64,000 bases of DNA. It comes from Bacteroides rodentium JCM 16496 (GTDB lineage: Bacteria > Bacteroidota > Bacteroidia > Bacteroidales > Bacteroidaceae). Positions 44,433 through 53,280 of this stretch are shown here, one piece after another. Location of the stretch: positions 1 to 64,000 of the forward strand of contig NZ_BAKJ01000007.1 of NCBI RefSeq assembly GCF_000614125.1, written 5' to 3'. Below the pieces are notes generated by a model. That model ran no database searches, was not told the DNA's origin, and saw only the letters and a list, made by a program, of their open reading frames with translations. Within the stretch, counting starts at the first letter, position 1. Every line of letters begins with the position of its first letter. The position numbers and the translations under genes were made by a program.

Positions 44433-45324
44433 ATGAAGAAGCATTCTTTTAAAGATTGGATGATAGCGGTGCGCCCATGGTCATTCCCTGCCTCGACAAT
44501 GCCGGTGGTGGTGACGTTGGCATATCTGTACTGGATGCAGCAGGACATAAACTGGGTGAACGGTGTCTGGGCATTGCTGAACATCATTGTGTTTCACGCT
44601 GCCGGGAATACCTGGAGTGATTATTTTGACTACAAACATAAGGTCGATGCAAGGGATACCTTTGGCGCCAAGACACTGACCGACGGGATGTTTACCCCGC
44701 GCGAGATATACCGCTTGTCGATGGCATTGCTGGCAGTCGCTCTTGTTGCGGGGGTTGGCTTGTTGTGGCGTACCGGCTTGCCGCTGTTGTATATAGGTAT
44801 AGGCGGTGCGGCTTGCTCGTTGCTTTATCCACCGCTCAAGTATCGTGCGTTGGGCGATGTCGTCATCTTTTTGGCGTATGCCTTGCTGCCGACGTTGGGC
44901 ACCTGCTATGTGGCTACGGGAGTAGTTGACTGGAATGTCTTGTGGATAGCTCTGCCGGTGGGACTGATTACGGTGGCCATTCTGCATGCCAATAATACAC
45001 GGGATATGCGTACCGATGCCCGTGCCGGGATTCAGACACTGGCCATGAAGCTGGGGGGAAAGGCGTCGATGTACGTTTATTGTGCCGAAGTCCTTTTCCC
45101 TTTTGGCTGGATAGCCGGCTTGATGGCTGCGGGAACTCTTCCTCTATGGACTGCTGGTGATGCCGGCACTGGTTCCTGCCATAGGCAATGTACGGGTGGT
45201 GTCCCGTTTTCCCGGAAAGGGGGAAGGTGCCATAGCCGGTCTGGATGAGATGACGGCAAAACTCCAGTTATTGTTCAGCCTGCTGTTCACGTTGTCGTTC
45301 GTTGTAGCCGGTCTGCTGTCATGA
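44433..45324 (+). CDS. menA: 1,4-dihydroxy-2-naphthoate polyprenyltransferase (frameshift near 45131-45150)
   Basis: About 297 residues. UbiA-family membrane enzyme that prenylates dihydroxynaphthoate in menaquinone synthesis. First Asp-rich motif AGNTWSDYFDYKHKVD, second NNTRDMRTDARAG; about eight membrane helices (VVIFLAYALLPTLGTCYVA). After FPFGWIAGLMAAG the frame changes; the other frame continues LLVMPALVPAIGNVRVV and ends FVVAGLLS at 45324. The break needs one base removed or two added, so it differs from the usual deletion pattern. It overlaps the next gene by four bases (ATGA). Confidence 0.85.
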
Positions 45325-45935
45325 AGAAACTGATTTTTACCATTCTGCTGGCTGCCGTGCTGTGGACGGTCATGTTTTCGCCTTGGACGGCTCCTTTCGT
45401 GAATTTCTGGTGGATGATGACCGGTTCTGCACTCACGCTGTCCGTGTTTGCCACTTTGTTCAATCCCGGCTGGTGGCGGGAGGTGAAGTGGAGCTTGCCG
45501 AATGTCTTGCTGGGAATTGGCATTGCTGTTGCTTTGTGGGGCGTTTTCTGGGTGGGCGACAAGGTGTCATCTTGGATGTTCGATTTTGCCCGTCCGCAGG
45601 TGGACTCCATTTATGGGATGAAGGAGGGAGAGTCTCCTTGGTTGCTGGCGGCATTGCTGCTGTTGCTGATAGGGCCGGCGGAAGAGATTTTCTGGCGCGG
45701 CTATGTGCAACGCACGCTTTCCAAACGCTGGAATCCAAATGCGGGTTTTGTGGTGGCTACTTTGATTTATGCACTGGTGCATGCCGGTTCCTGCAACTTC
45801 ATGCTGGTCATGGCGGCTCTGGTGGTGGGAGCGGCATGGGGTGCGCTGTACCGTTTTTTTCCGAACCGTTTTGCCGCTATAATCTTGTCCCATGCGGTGT
45901 GGGATGTGGTGGTCTTTGTGTTTTTTCCGATATGA
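45321..45935 (+). CDS. CPBP-family intramembrane metalloprotease
   Basis: A 204-residue membrane protein. Motif 1 with the paired Glu: GPAEEIFWRGYVQRTL; motif 2 with His: ATLIYALVHAGSCNFM; motif 3: AAIILSHAVWDVVVF. This is the CAAX protease/bacteriocin-processing (ABI) family; some members give immunity to small peptides, others process unknown membrane targets. Coupled to menA by the ATGA overlap. Confidence 0.85.
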   Translation: MKKLIFTILLAAVLWTVMFSPWTAPFVNFWWMMTGSALTLSVFATLFNPGWWREVKWSLPNVLLGIGIAVALWGVFWVGDKVSSWMFDFARPQVDSIYGMKEGESPWLLAALLLLLIGPAEEIFWRGYVQRTLSKRWNPNAGFVVATLIYALVHAGSCNFMLVMAALVVGAAWGALYRFFPNRFAAIILSHAVWDVVVFVFFPI

Positions 45936-45983
45936 TTATTGTTTACAAAATATAAGGTAGTGATAATGGGTCGTATACCGAAC

Positions 45984-46056
45984 CCTATTCAGTCGTATAC
46001 TGAGCCTATTTCAGTCGTATACTGAATAGGGCTCAGTATACGACTGAAATAGGCTC
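45984..46056. repeat. Direct plus inverted 20-24-bp repeats after the CPBP gene
   Basis: A perfect 24-bp inverted repeat pairs 46002-46025 with 46033-46056 (loop of 7). The left arm's CCTATTTCAGTCGTATACTG is preceded by a direct copy at 45984-46003 (CCTATTCAGTCGTATACTGA). Either left copy can pair with the right arm, so two exclusive hairpins are possible. It may terminate the menA operon. The rest of 45936-46165 has nothing else recognisable. Confidence 0.8.
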
Positions 46057-46165
46057 TATTTATACATACTGATAACCAGATAGTTGCAAATCCTCTCCCG
46101 GATGGTATAAAAACAAGACAAATTGATATACTGAATTTGTGGAACTACAATAAAAAAACAAGCAT

Positions 46166-47335
46166 ATGACTTACAATTTTGATGAAGTAATAGAGCGCCG
46201 TGGTACCGATTCCGTGAAATGGGACGGTGTGAAGAATGTATGGGGGCGCGATGACCTCCTCCCCATGTGGGTGGCGGATATGGACTTTCGCACGCCTCCG
46301 TTTGTGATGGAAGCCTTGCGGAAACGTCTTGAACATGAAGTGCTGGGCTATACGTCTGCGTGTGAGGAATGGTATACTTCCATTTGCAGCTGGCTCAGTC
46401 GTCGCCACGGTTGGGACGTCACTCGCGAGATGCTGACCTTTGTACCCGGCATTGTCCGGGGCCAGGCTTTTGCATTGCAATGTTTCACCAATCCTGGTGA
46501 CCGGGTGATGGTGATGACTCCCGTTTATCATCCTTTCTTCCTGGTGACGCAGCGCATGAAGCGTGAAGTGGTTTACTCTCCGCTCGACCTGAAAGACGGA
46601 CAGTATCAGATTGACTTTGAACGTTTCCGTAAGGATATACAAGGATGCAAAGTATTGATTCTCTGCAATCCCCACAATCCGGGCGGGCGTGTATGGACGG
46701 TGGATGAATTGCGCCGGATTGCTGATATCTGTGCGGAAAGCCATACGTTTGTCATCTCCGATGAAATTCATGCCGACTTGACTCTGCCGTCTTACAAACA
46801 TCATCCTTTTGCTACTGTTTCGGAGGTTGCTGCGCAGAATTCCCTCACCTTCATGGCACCCAGCAAAACATTCAATATGCCGGGATTGGGAAGTTCATAC
46901 GCCATTATCCTCAATGAGGACATCCGCCACCGTTTTCAGGAGTTCATGGAAGCAGGCGAGTTCAGCGAAGGGCATTTGCTGGCCTATATCGGTGCGGCTG
47001 CTGCCTATATGCATGGTGAGGAATGGTTGGAACAGCTGCTGGACTATATAAAAGGTAATATCGATTTCACGGAGAACTACCTGCGCGAGCATATTCCGGC
47101 CATCGGCATGATACGTCCGCAGGCTTCTTACCTGATTTATCTGGACTGCCGGGGATTGGGGCTGACTCAAGAGGAACTGGTGAGATTGTTTGTGGACCAG
47201 GCACATCTGGCGCTGAATGACGGTACCATGTTCGGTGAACCGGGCAAGGGATTTATGCGGCTGAATATCGGCTGCCCGCGTTCGGTGCTGGAGCAGGCGT
47301 TGAAGCAACTGGAAGCTGCGGTTGCAGACAAATGA
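46166..47335 (+). CDS. patB: PatB/MalY-type PLP-dependent C-S lyase or aminotransferase
   Basis: A 389-residue fold-type I PLP enzyme. N-terminal hallmark TYNFDEVIERRGTDSVKW and PMWVADMDFRTPP; substrate/cofactor regions LILCNPHNPGGRVWT and FVISDEIHADL; the Schiff-base Lys in FMAPSKTFNMPGLGSSY; C-terminal FMRLNIGCPRS. MalY/PatB proteins cleave cystathionine or cysteine conjugates, releasing thiols. Cytoplasmic. The ATG is 26 bp before the TPR-regulator gene ends its upstream spacer; no operon partner is clear. Confidence 0.88.
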   Translation: MTYNFDEVIERRGTDSVKWDGVKNVWGRDDLLPMWVADMDFRTPPFVMEALRKRLEHEVLGYTSACEEWYTSICSWLSRRHGWDVTREMLTFVPGIVRGQAFALQCFTNPGDRVMVMTPVYHPFFLVTQRMKREVVYSPLDLKDGQYQIDFERFRKDIQGCKVLILCNPHNPGGRVWTVDELRRIADICAESHTFVISDEIHADLTLPSYKHHPFATVSEVAAQNSLTFMAPSKTFNMPGLGSSYAIILNEDIRHRFQEFMEAGEFSEGHLLAYIGAAAAYMHGEEWLEQLLDYIKGNIDFTENYLREHIPAIGMIRPQASYLIYLDCRGLGLTQEELVRLFVDQAHLALNDGTMFGEPGKGFMRLNIGCPRSVLEQALKQLEAAVADK

Positions 47336-47360
47336 TAGAAAAAACTATATCTCCTATATT

Positions 47361-48995
47361 ATGAATAGATTACCTTTCCTGGTACTATTGTTTGCGTTGC
47401 TGTGCCTTGTTTCCTGCCGGCAGATGAATGAGGCACATTTGTTACATCTGGCAGAAGGACAAGTGGAAGTGGATGTGGACAGCGTTTATGCCTTGCTGGC
47501 ACAGATAGAGAAGCCGTCGCAGCTTTCGGATGAGGAGAGTCTGTTGTATGGATGGCTGAATGCTTATGTGCACTATAAACGGCACAACTCGATGGCGGAA
47601 GACTCCTTGATATTGCCTGCTTCCGATTATTATGTCCTCCGCAACGACACGGCGAAGAATCTGTTTTCCTATCAGTTGAAAGCCTGGTACTGGCATTGGC
47701 TGAAAGAGCACGAACGGTGTATAGCTGCCATCGACAGCGGCATAGCTTTGGCCAAGACGCTGCAGGACACGGGAAGAATGGCTGATATGCTGATTGATAA
47801 GGCATACTGGTATGTGTATGTCTGGAAAGATTATGAGAAAGCGATAGGAACTTTCCGTACCGCCATAGCCTTGGACGCAAGAGCCGGAAGCTTCTTCTCT
47901 ATGGGAATTGCCATGGGGCTGAACAAGAATGATTCTGCATCCTATTACATGGAGCGCAGCATAGAACTGGCTGTGCAGGCAGGAGATACCAGTAAGATAG
48001 TGCATTATTTGCGTAACTATGCCCAGCTGCAGGCTTACTCTTTTGATGAACCTTCCGGTGCAATAGCTACTATTCGTCGTATGGAGCAGTATGTTGTCGA
48101 CCCGGTGCAGTTGCGTATGGGAGATTTGGTGAAAGTGGAAGTGTTCTTGAAAGAAGGGCTGCTTGATTCGGCGGAATACTATTTGAATAAGGAGAGGAAA
48201 CGTGGCGAGGGTCGGAACCGGTTTCTGACGGAAGAGAATATGGTGGCGGTATATAGGGCATTGATAGATTATACACGTCACCGTACGTTTGATGTGCTGG
48301 ACGTGGCACGCTATAATGATTCTGTTGCCAATGCTCTTACTGCGCTGCAGAGTACCGTCCGGCGTAAGGACGAGTCGAAGGAGACGCTTTCGCAAGCCAA
48401 CTTGATTTTGACGGTGGAACGGAAACAGGCACAGTTGAACTTGTTGCTGGCACTGCTGATACTGGTGCTTGCAGGTGGCGGTGTGTCCCTTTATATCCGT
48501 AACCGGCGTAATAGGCTGATTGAAGCGGAAGAACGGGCGGAAACGCTGACCCGGTTGCTGGAAGATGCGACCAAGAACCAGTCGAAAGGGGAAGACGGGC
48601 AGTTTTTCCGGAAATTACTGTTGCAGCAATTAGGCATGATACGGCTGGTGGCTAAACAACCTACCTCACAGAATCAGGAGCTGCTTCGCCGCATTTCCGG
48701 TATTACCAGCCATGAACTGCCGGTAGAGAGTTTGCTGGTATGGGAGGACTTGTACCCTATCATAGACCGGATTTATGATAACTTCTACACAAAGATGGAC
48801 AGCCGTTTCGGCGATGTGCTCATTGACAAAGAGAAGCAGCTTTGCTGCCTGCTCTGTGCGGACTTCTCGACGAAGGAGATTAGTGTGGTGACACAACAAA
48901 GTATTCCCACCATTTACCAGCGGAAAACGAATATCCGCAAGAAGCTGGGGATGGGGGAGAAAGAGGGCATCGTAGAGTTTATAGGCGGCATATAG
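47361..48995 (+). CDS. TPR lipoprotein/membrane regulator with LuxR-type HTH, second copy
   Basis: 544 residues from the ATG at 47361, giving lipobox LLCLVSC. TPR-like helices (SYQLKAWYWHWLKEHER, MLIDKAYWYVYVWKDYEKA, HYLRNYAQLQAYSFDE) are followed by a membrane helix (LLLALLILVLAGGGVSLYI), coiled coil, and a C-terminal HTH: LCADFSTKEISVVTQQSI, then PTIYQRKTNIRKKLGM. The architecture matches the protein at 25722. It is followed by the TonB-dependent receptor, whose promoter contains two pairs of ATATAGAC repeats; the first pair overlaps this gene's stop. So this protein is the likely regulator of the receptor and perhaps of itself. Confidence 0.82.
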   Translation: MNRLPFLVLLFALLCLVSCRQMNEAHLLHLAEGQVEVDVDSVYALLAQIEKPSQLSDEESLLYGWLNAYVHYKRHNSMAEDSLILPASDYYVLRNDTAKNLFSYQLKAWYWHWLKEHERCIAAIDSGIALAKTLQDTGRMADMLIDKAYWYVYVWKDYEKAIGTFRTAIALDARAGSFFSMGIAMGLNKNDSASYYMERSIELAVQAGDTSKIVHYLRNYAQLQAYSFDEPSGAIATIRRMEQYVVDPVQLRMGDLVKVEVFLKEGLLDSAEYYLNKERKRGEGRNRFLTEENMVAVYRALIDYTRHRTFDVLDVARYNDSVANALTALQSTVRRKDESKETLSQANLILTVERKQAQLNLLLALLILVLAGGGVSLYIRNRRNRLIEAEERAETLTRLLEDATKNQSKGEDGQFFRKLLLQQLGMIRLVAKQPTSQNQELLRRISGITSHELPVESLLVWEDLYPIIDRIYDNFYTKMDSRFGDVLIDKEKQLCCLLCADFSTKEISVVTQQSIPTIYQRKTNIRKKLGMGEKEGIVEFIGGI

Positions 48996-49093
48996 ACCGG
49001 AAAAGGCATAATATAGACTTTTGTAAAATTAAAGTGTTGATATGTAGTAATTTGTAATCTTGGGATATAGACTTTTTATTCCCCGATATAGAC
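48990..49093 (+). promoter_or_regulatory. Two pairs of ATATAGAC direct repeats (candidate operators)
   Basis: ATATAGAC occurs exactly at 48990-48997, 49011-49018, 49065-49072 and 49086-49093. Within each pair the spacing is 21 bp, two turns of the helix. The last copy ends 22 bp before the -7 element at 49116. This geometry fits an activator dimer bound next to the promoter. Confidence 0.7.
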
Positions 49094-49095
49094 CG

Positions 49096-49123
49096 TTTGA
49101 GGCATGTTTTACCTCTACCTTTG
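49096..49123 (+). promoter_or_regulatory. Promoter of the TonB-dependent receptor
   Basis: TACCTTTG at 49116-49123 is a good -7 element; TTTG at 49096-49099 is a possible -33 with a short 16-nt spacer, which suits an activator-dependent promoter. The start codon is at 49168. Confidence 0.6.
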
Positions 49124-49167
49124 TATCAACGAAATACAAGGAGTGAAACATTAAAATCAAACGTATA

Positions 49168-51572
49168 ATGAAAGAAAATCTACTGAGCAACGTTAGAAAA
49201 AGAGTGATGGTATGGGTGGCCTTGGCAAGTATGGCAACTCTGCTTCCCGCTCAAACTTACCGGCTTTCCGGTTGTGTGCAGGACGAGAACCGCCAACCGG
49301 TAGAGGTGGCGAATGTGCTGCTGAAGCAGGCAAAGGACAGTACCTATATTACCGGTATGCTGACCGACACACAAGGTTGTTTTTCCTTTGACCAGCCACT
49401 GGGAGAATACTTGTTGCACATAACCCTTATCGGCAGCGAAGACCTCTACGTTCCCGTTGTGCTGCAAGGAAACAAAAACGTTGGCGAATTGACATTGAAA
49501 TCTTCTTCCGCTTTGCTGGACGAAGTGACCGTTACGGCTGCGCGTCCCGTTATCAAGCGTCTGGTGGATAGGGTGGTGTTCGATGCACATAATACCATAG
49601 CCTCTGCCGGAGGCAGTGCACTCGACCTTCTGCGTGAAGTGCCCGGCCTGCAGGTCGGACAAAACAGTATTGGTATTATAGGTAAAGGGGGCATCAAGGT
49701 TTATATCAACGACCGTGAGACGAAGCTGTCGGGAGATGAGCTGATAGATTACCTCCGTTCCTATGACGCCTCCCAGATACTGAAGGTGGAGGTGATTACC
49801 ACGCCTCCGTCCAAATACGATGCCGCCGGAAATGCAGGCATCATCAATATCCGCTTGAAGTCGCGCCCCAAAGATTACGTGGGCGGTACGGCTTCCGCTT
49901 CCTACAGCACCGGTGAAAAGGACAATTACGGATATGGAGGGATAAACTTGAACCTCAGCAAGGGGCGCGTGTCATCCTTCCTCAACGGAGGTACTACGCA
50001 GGGCAACTATGAGACGCGTGAGAAGAATTACCGCTATTTTCCGCAGGACACCTGGAACAGCCGTGCCGACTACACCAATTACATGAATAGCTTCTACCTT
50101 CAGGGAGGTGTGGACGTATCGCTGGAACGGGACTGGACTGTAGGTATGCAGGCCATCTATAACCACAGTGCCCCCAAACCGAACAACGCCCTTTCATGGA
50201 CGGAAGTTTACGATGCCTCTACCGCCGTACTGGATTCTCTGCTGTACTCCAACAGTGACAAGGATACCGGTTCCGACCGCCTCAATCTGAATTTCCATAC
50301 CGATAAGGCTGGGATGACAAAGGCAAGAAAATGACTTGGGATGTGGATTACCTGCGTGACAACCGGGACGAAAATATGGGCTTTCTCTCGAAAACCCTCC
50401 TGCCTGACGGTACGGAGATTCCGGGTACAAACTTCGACTACAACTATCTGCAACATCGCAAGGTGGATGTAGTCTCCTCCGCTCTTGATTTCATCCTTCC
50501 TTTTGAGAAGTACAAGATAACGGCAGGTGCCAAGGTCTCCTTTACCAACACTCGCAACGGCATCAATTACGATACGTCGGACCCTACGCTGGTGCAGGAT
50601 GATTATTTCCGTTACAAGGAGCAAATCTATGCCTTATATGCTGATTATAGCCGTGAATTTTCCGAACGTTTTTCCATGCAGTTGGGCTTGCGTATGGAGC
50701 ACACCCGCACTACCGGTATTTCCGAAGCGAAGGATACGGAGGACAAGCACGATTATACGCGCTTGTTTCCTACTGTCTATCTGCTTTATTCGCCTACAGA
50801 CGGGCATGCGCTGAACTTCAGTTTCTCCAACCGCATCTCCCGTCCGTCGCAGAATATGGTCAATCCTTTTCCGTTCTATCAGAACAAGTACACTTATGCT
50901 TGTGGTCGTGAAGACTTGAAACCCAGTTATACTTACAATGCCGAACTGGGATATACGTTGAAGAATAACTTCAATGTTTCTGCCTATTATTCTTATTCGG
51001 ACGATGTCTTCTTCCAGGTTGTGGACTTGGATGCTGAAACGAATGTGACCTCTTTCCTCTGGGAGAATTTCATGCAGACGCATGCTTTCGGGCTTAACAA
51101 TTCGTACACTTTCCGTACCAAGTGGCTGCAAACTTACGCCCAGCATGGAGTGAGCTATCGCCGGACTACCTCCAGCGCTGCCACCACCTCTCCCGAGGAG
51201 AAGGGGTGGGCTTATAACGCCAGCCTGCGCAACACTTTCTTCTTCAATGAAAAGAAGACCCTTCTGGCCACGTTGTCCGGTTCCTATTCTTCCCGCCAGT
51301 ATCGGGGCATCTATCTGATGAGTCCCACTTACAGCGTCAGTACAGGTATGCTTTACCGGTTGCTGGACAATAAGCTCAGCCTCAGCCTGAATGTCAACAA
51401 TTTGTTTGTCAGCCATTCCAAATTGGAAACCATGTCCAACGGGCTGAAAATAATTGCCGACAATCAGTTTGCCTTTACCAGTTTCCGTATCGGTGTATCC
51501 TATACTTTCGGCGGGGATATACGTAGTAAGGGCCAGCGGAATAGTAACGAGGATATTCAGAGGAGGCTATAA
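49168..51572 (+). CDS. TonB-dependent receptor-like outer membrane beta-barrel protein (one-base frameshift)
   Basis: About 801 residues when a G is restored near 50311 (HTDKAGDDKGKKMTWDVDY). Signal peptide to LLPAQ, a carboxypeptidase-regulatory-like domain (RLSGCVQDENRQPVEVANVL), the plug (LDEVTVTAARPVIKRLVD, then DLLREVPGLQV and ILKVEVITTPPSKYDAAG), and a large outer-membrane barrel with an OMP_b-brl_3 pattern (FSNRISRPSQNMVNPFP). This is a CarboxypepD/plug/barrel family without an adjacent SusD, so the ligand is unknown. It lies under the ATATAGAC operators. Confidence 0.82.
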
Positions 51573-51632
51573 CGCGGAAAGGGTGCTACCCGGTTTCCCC
51601 CTTTTGTTGCTAAGTGAGAGATTGTCGAACTT

Positions 51633-53185
51633 TCATTGTGGAACGTTATTGTATAGGCTTTCTAATGTATATGCAGGTTCATTGGAGAAATACCCTTTGG
51701 TCATGACATCTATCACATCCTTTCCATTGTTGACATAAGTTCCTGTGGCGTGATTCATCAGCCGGAACATTCCCGTCCGGCGCCGGCATTGCCGTTGTCC
51801 CAATAGAATATGGCCATGCCATTGGTGCGTGCTGCTTTGCATACATATTCCAGGTAGTATTTGCGGAATGCTTCAGAACGGTTGTTGTTGCGGTGTACGC
51901 ACCCCATTTCTCCAATGTATACGGGAATCCCTTTTTCTACGTAAGCGGTTCTTAATGCTGCAAAGATTTTCTCAAGATGCTCTTCGTCTCCCCAGTTCTC
52001 TTTTTTGCTGGGGGCGCCGGTGTGTCCCCACTCTGCAAATTTATCTTCCAATGCGAAGGTGGCAGGGTCGTAGTAGTGTACTGATATTAACAGACGGTCT
52101 TTTGCTTGGTCTGTTGGGAGTTGCAGGTGGTTTATGGTAAGATTAGGGCTTGTGCAATAGCCGCTGATACCTAAGTAGCGGGTTGCATTGTTGCCACCGG
52201 TGGCACGGACGGCATCTACAAAAACTTGTTGCCATTCATTGAGTGTGGCATATTGTTTGCCTCCATCGGTGGTATTGGTGCCAGAGCCCCATCTTCCGTC
52301 ATGAATTTCATTGAGGCCTTCAAAAATGAGGAACTCGCCTTTATTCTCGAAACGTTGGGCTATTTGTGTCCACATGGATTTGAGTTGCTCTTTGATGGCG
52401 GTATTTACGTCTTTGTTTTGTGCTGCTTCTACGATATCAAGCCAGCGGTGCTCATCAAAACCGTCTTCGTGGATGTGGCGGTGTCCGTCATGATGGATGT
52501 TGATAATGGCTTTCAGCCCGGCTTTTTCAGCATATTCCACTACTTCGGCTACACGGTTCATCCAGTCCGTGTCGATATGATAGTGTGGGGCCTCGCCTAC
52601 TTTTCCCAACCAGGTAACGGGGATGCGGACTGATGTAAATCCGGCTTGTTTTACTTTCAAGAGTGTCTCTTGTGTAACTTTACCGTTACCCCATGAGGTT
52701 TCGTCGGCTATTTCGTTTACATGGGCATCAAGCTGGTTACCCAGATTCCATCCGAGCCCCAACTCCTTTGCCACTTTTACGGCAGGAAGATTCTCGTCTA
52801 TGGCAGGTTTGCTCTCTTGCTCATTATTTGCAGCCTGGGTGATGATGATGCTGGTTTCTTTTTCACCGGCCGTGATAGTTATGTCGGCTTCACGGGCATT
52901 CCCTTTATTGGCTTCTGCTGTAAATGCAAATGACGTAAGATTATCGGAAGAAGTATTTGATTTCAGTGTTATCCACCCGGCATTGGATTGGGCTGTTGCG
53001 ATGGGATAGGATGAAACACGGATGGTTATTTCTCCACCGGCAGCTGCGAGATTTTGAGGGGATACACTTTTCACGGTGAGATAGGGCAACTCCTCTATGG
53101 AGGAATTGGAGCTGGAACAGGACAAAATGTTTATGGACAATAGTATTGCCATTACATTCTTCAAGCAGATGAATTTTGTGCTCAT
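51633..53185 (-). CDS. GH5 endo-glucanase-type lipoprotein with BACON domain (one-base frameshift)
   Basis: About 517 residues with one base restored near 51775 so that AGAG reads into GMFRLMNHATGTYV. Lipobox INILSC; BACON domain at about residues 35-115 (YLTVKSVSPQNLAAAGGEI, then ITAGEKETSIIITQAA). The GH5 catalytic domain begins ELGLGWNLGNQLDAH and ETSWGNGKVTQETL, has IPVTW and NIHHDGH, the acid/base Glu in LIFEGLNEIHDG, and the nucleophile Glu in PVYIGEMGC. The ETSWGN and SVRIPVTW pattern suggests subfamily GH5_4, active on beta-glucans or xyloglucan. Surface-exposed, it would cut the polymer for SusCD uptake. Confidence 0.85.
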
Positions 53186-53212
53186 AAAATCAGTTTTATA
53201 GGTTTATGGCGA

Positions 53213-53275
53213 CAAAGGTAGTGGCAATGGGGTTATGTATAGTTTGAAATCCTGCATATAGAGGTTTGAAATCCT
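53213..53275 (-). promoter_or_regulatory. GH5 promoter with tandem operator
   Basis: Minus-strand GATTTCAAAC occurs twice (plus-strand coordinates 53264-53273 and 53242-53251), 22 bp apart. The promoter -7 TACCTTTG is at 53220-53213. The CAAAC end of the proximal copy is 21 bp from the -7. The same motif and distance occur before susC. Confidence 0.75.
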
Positions 53276-53280
53276 ACAAA

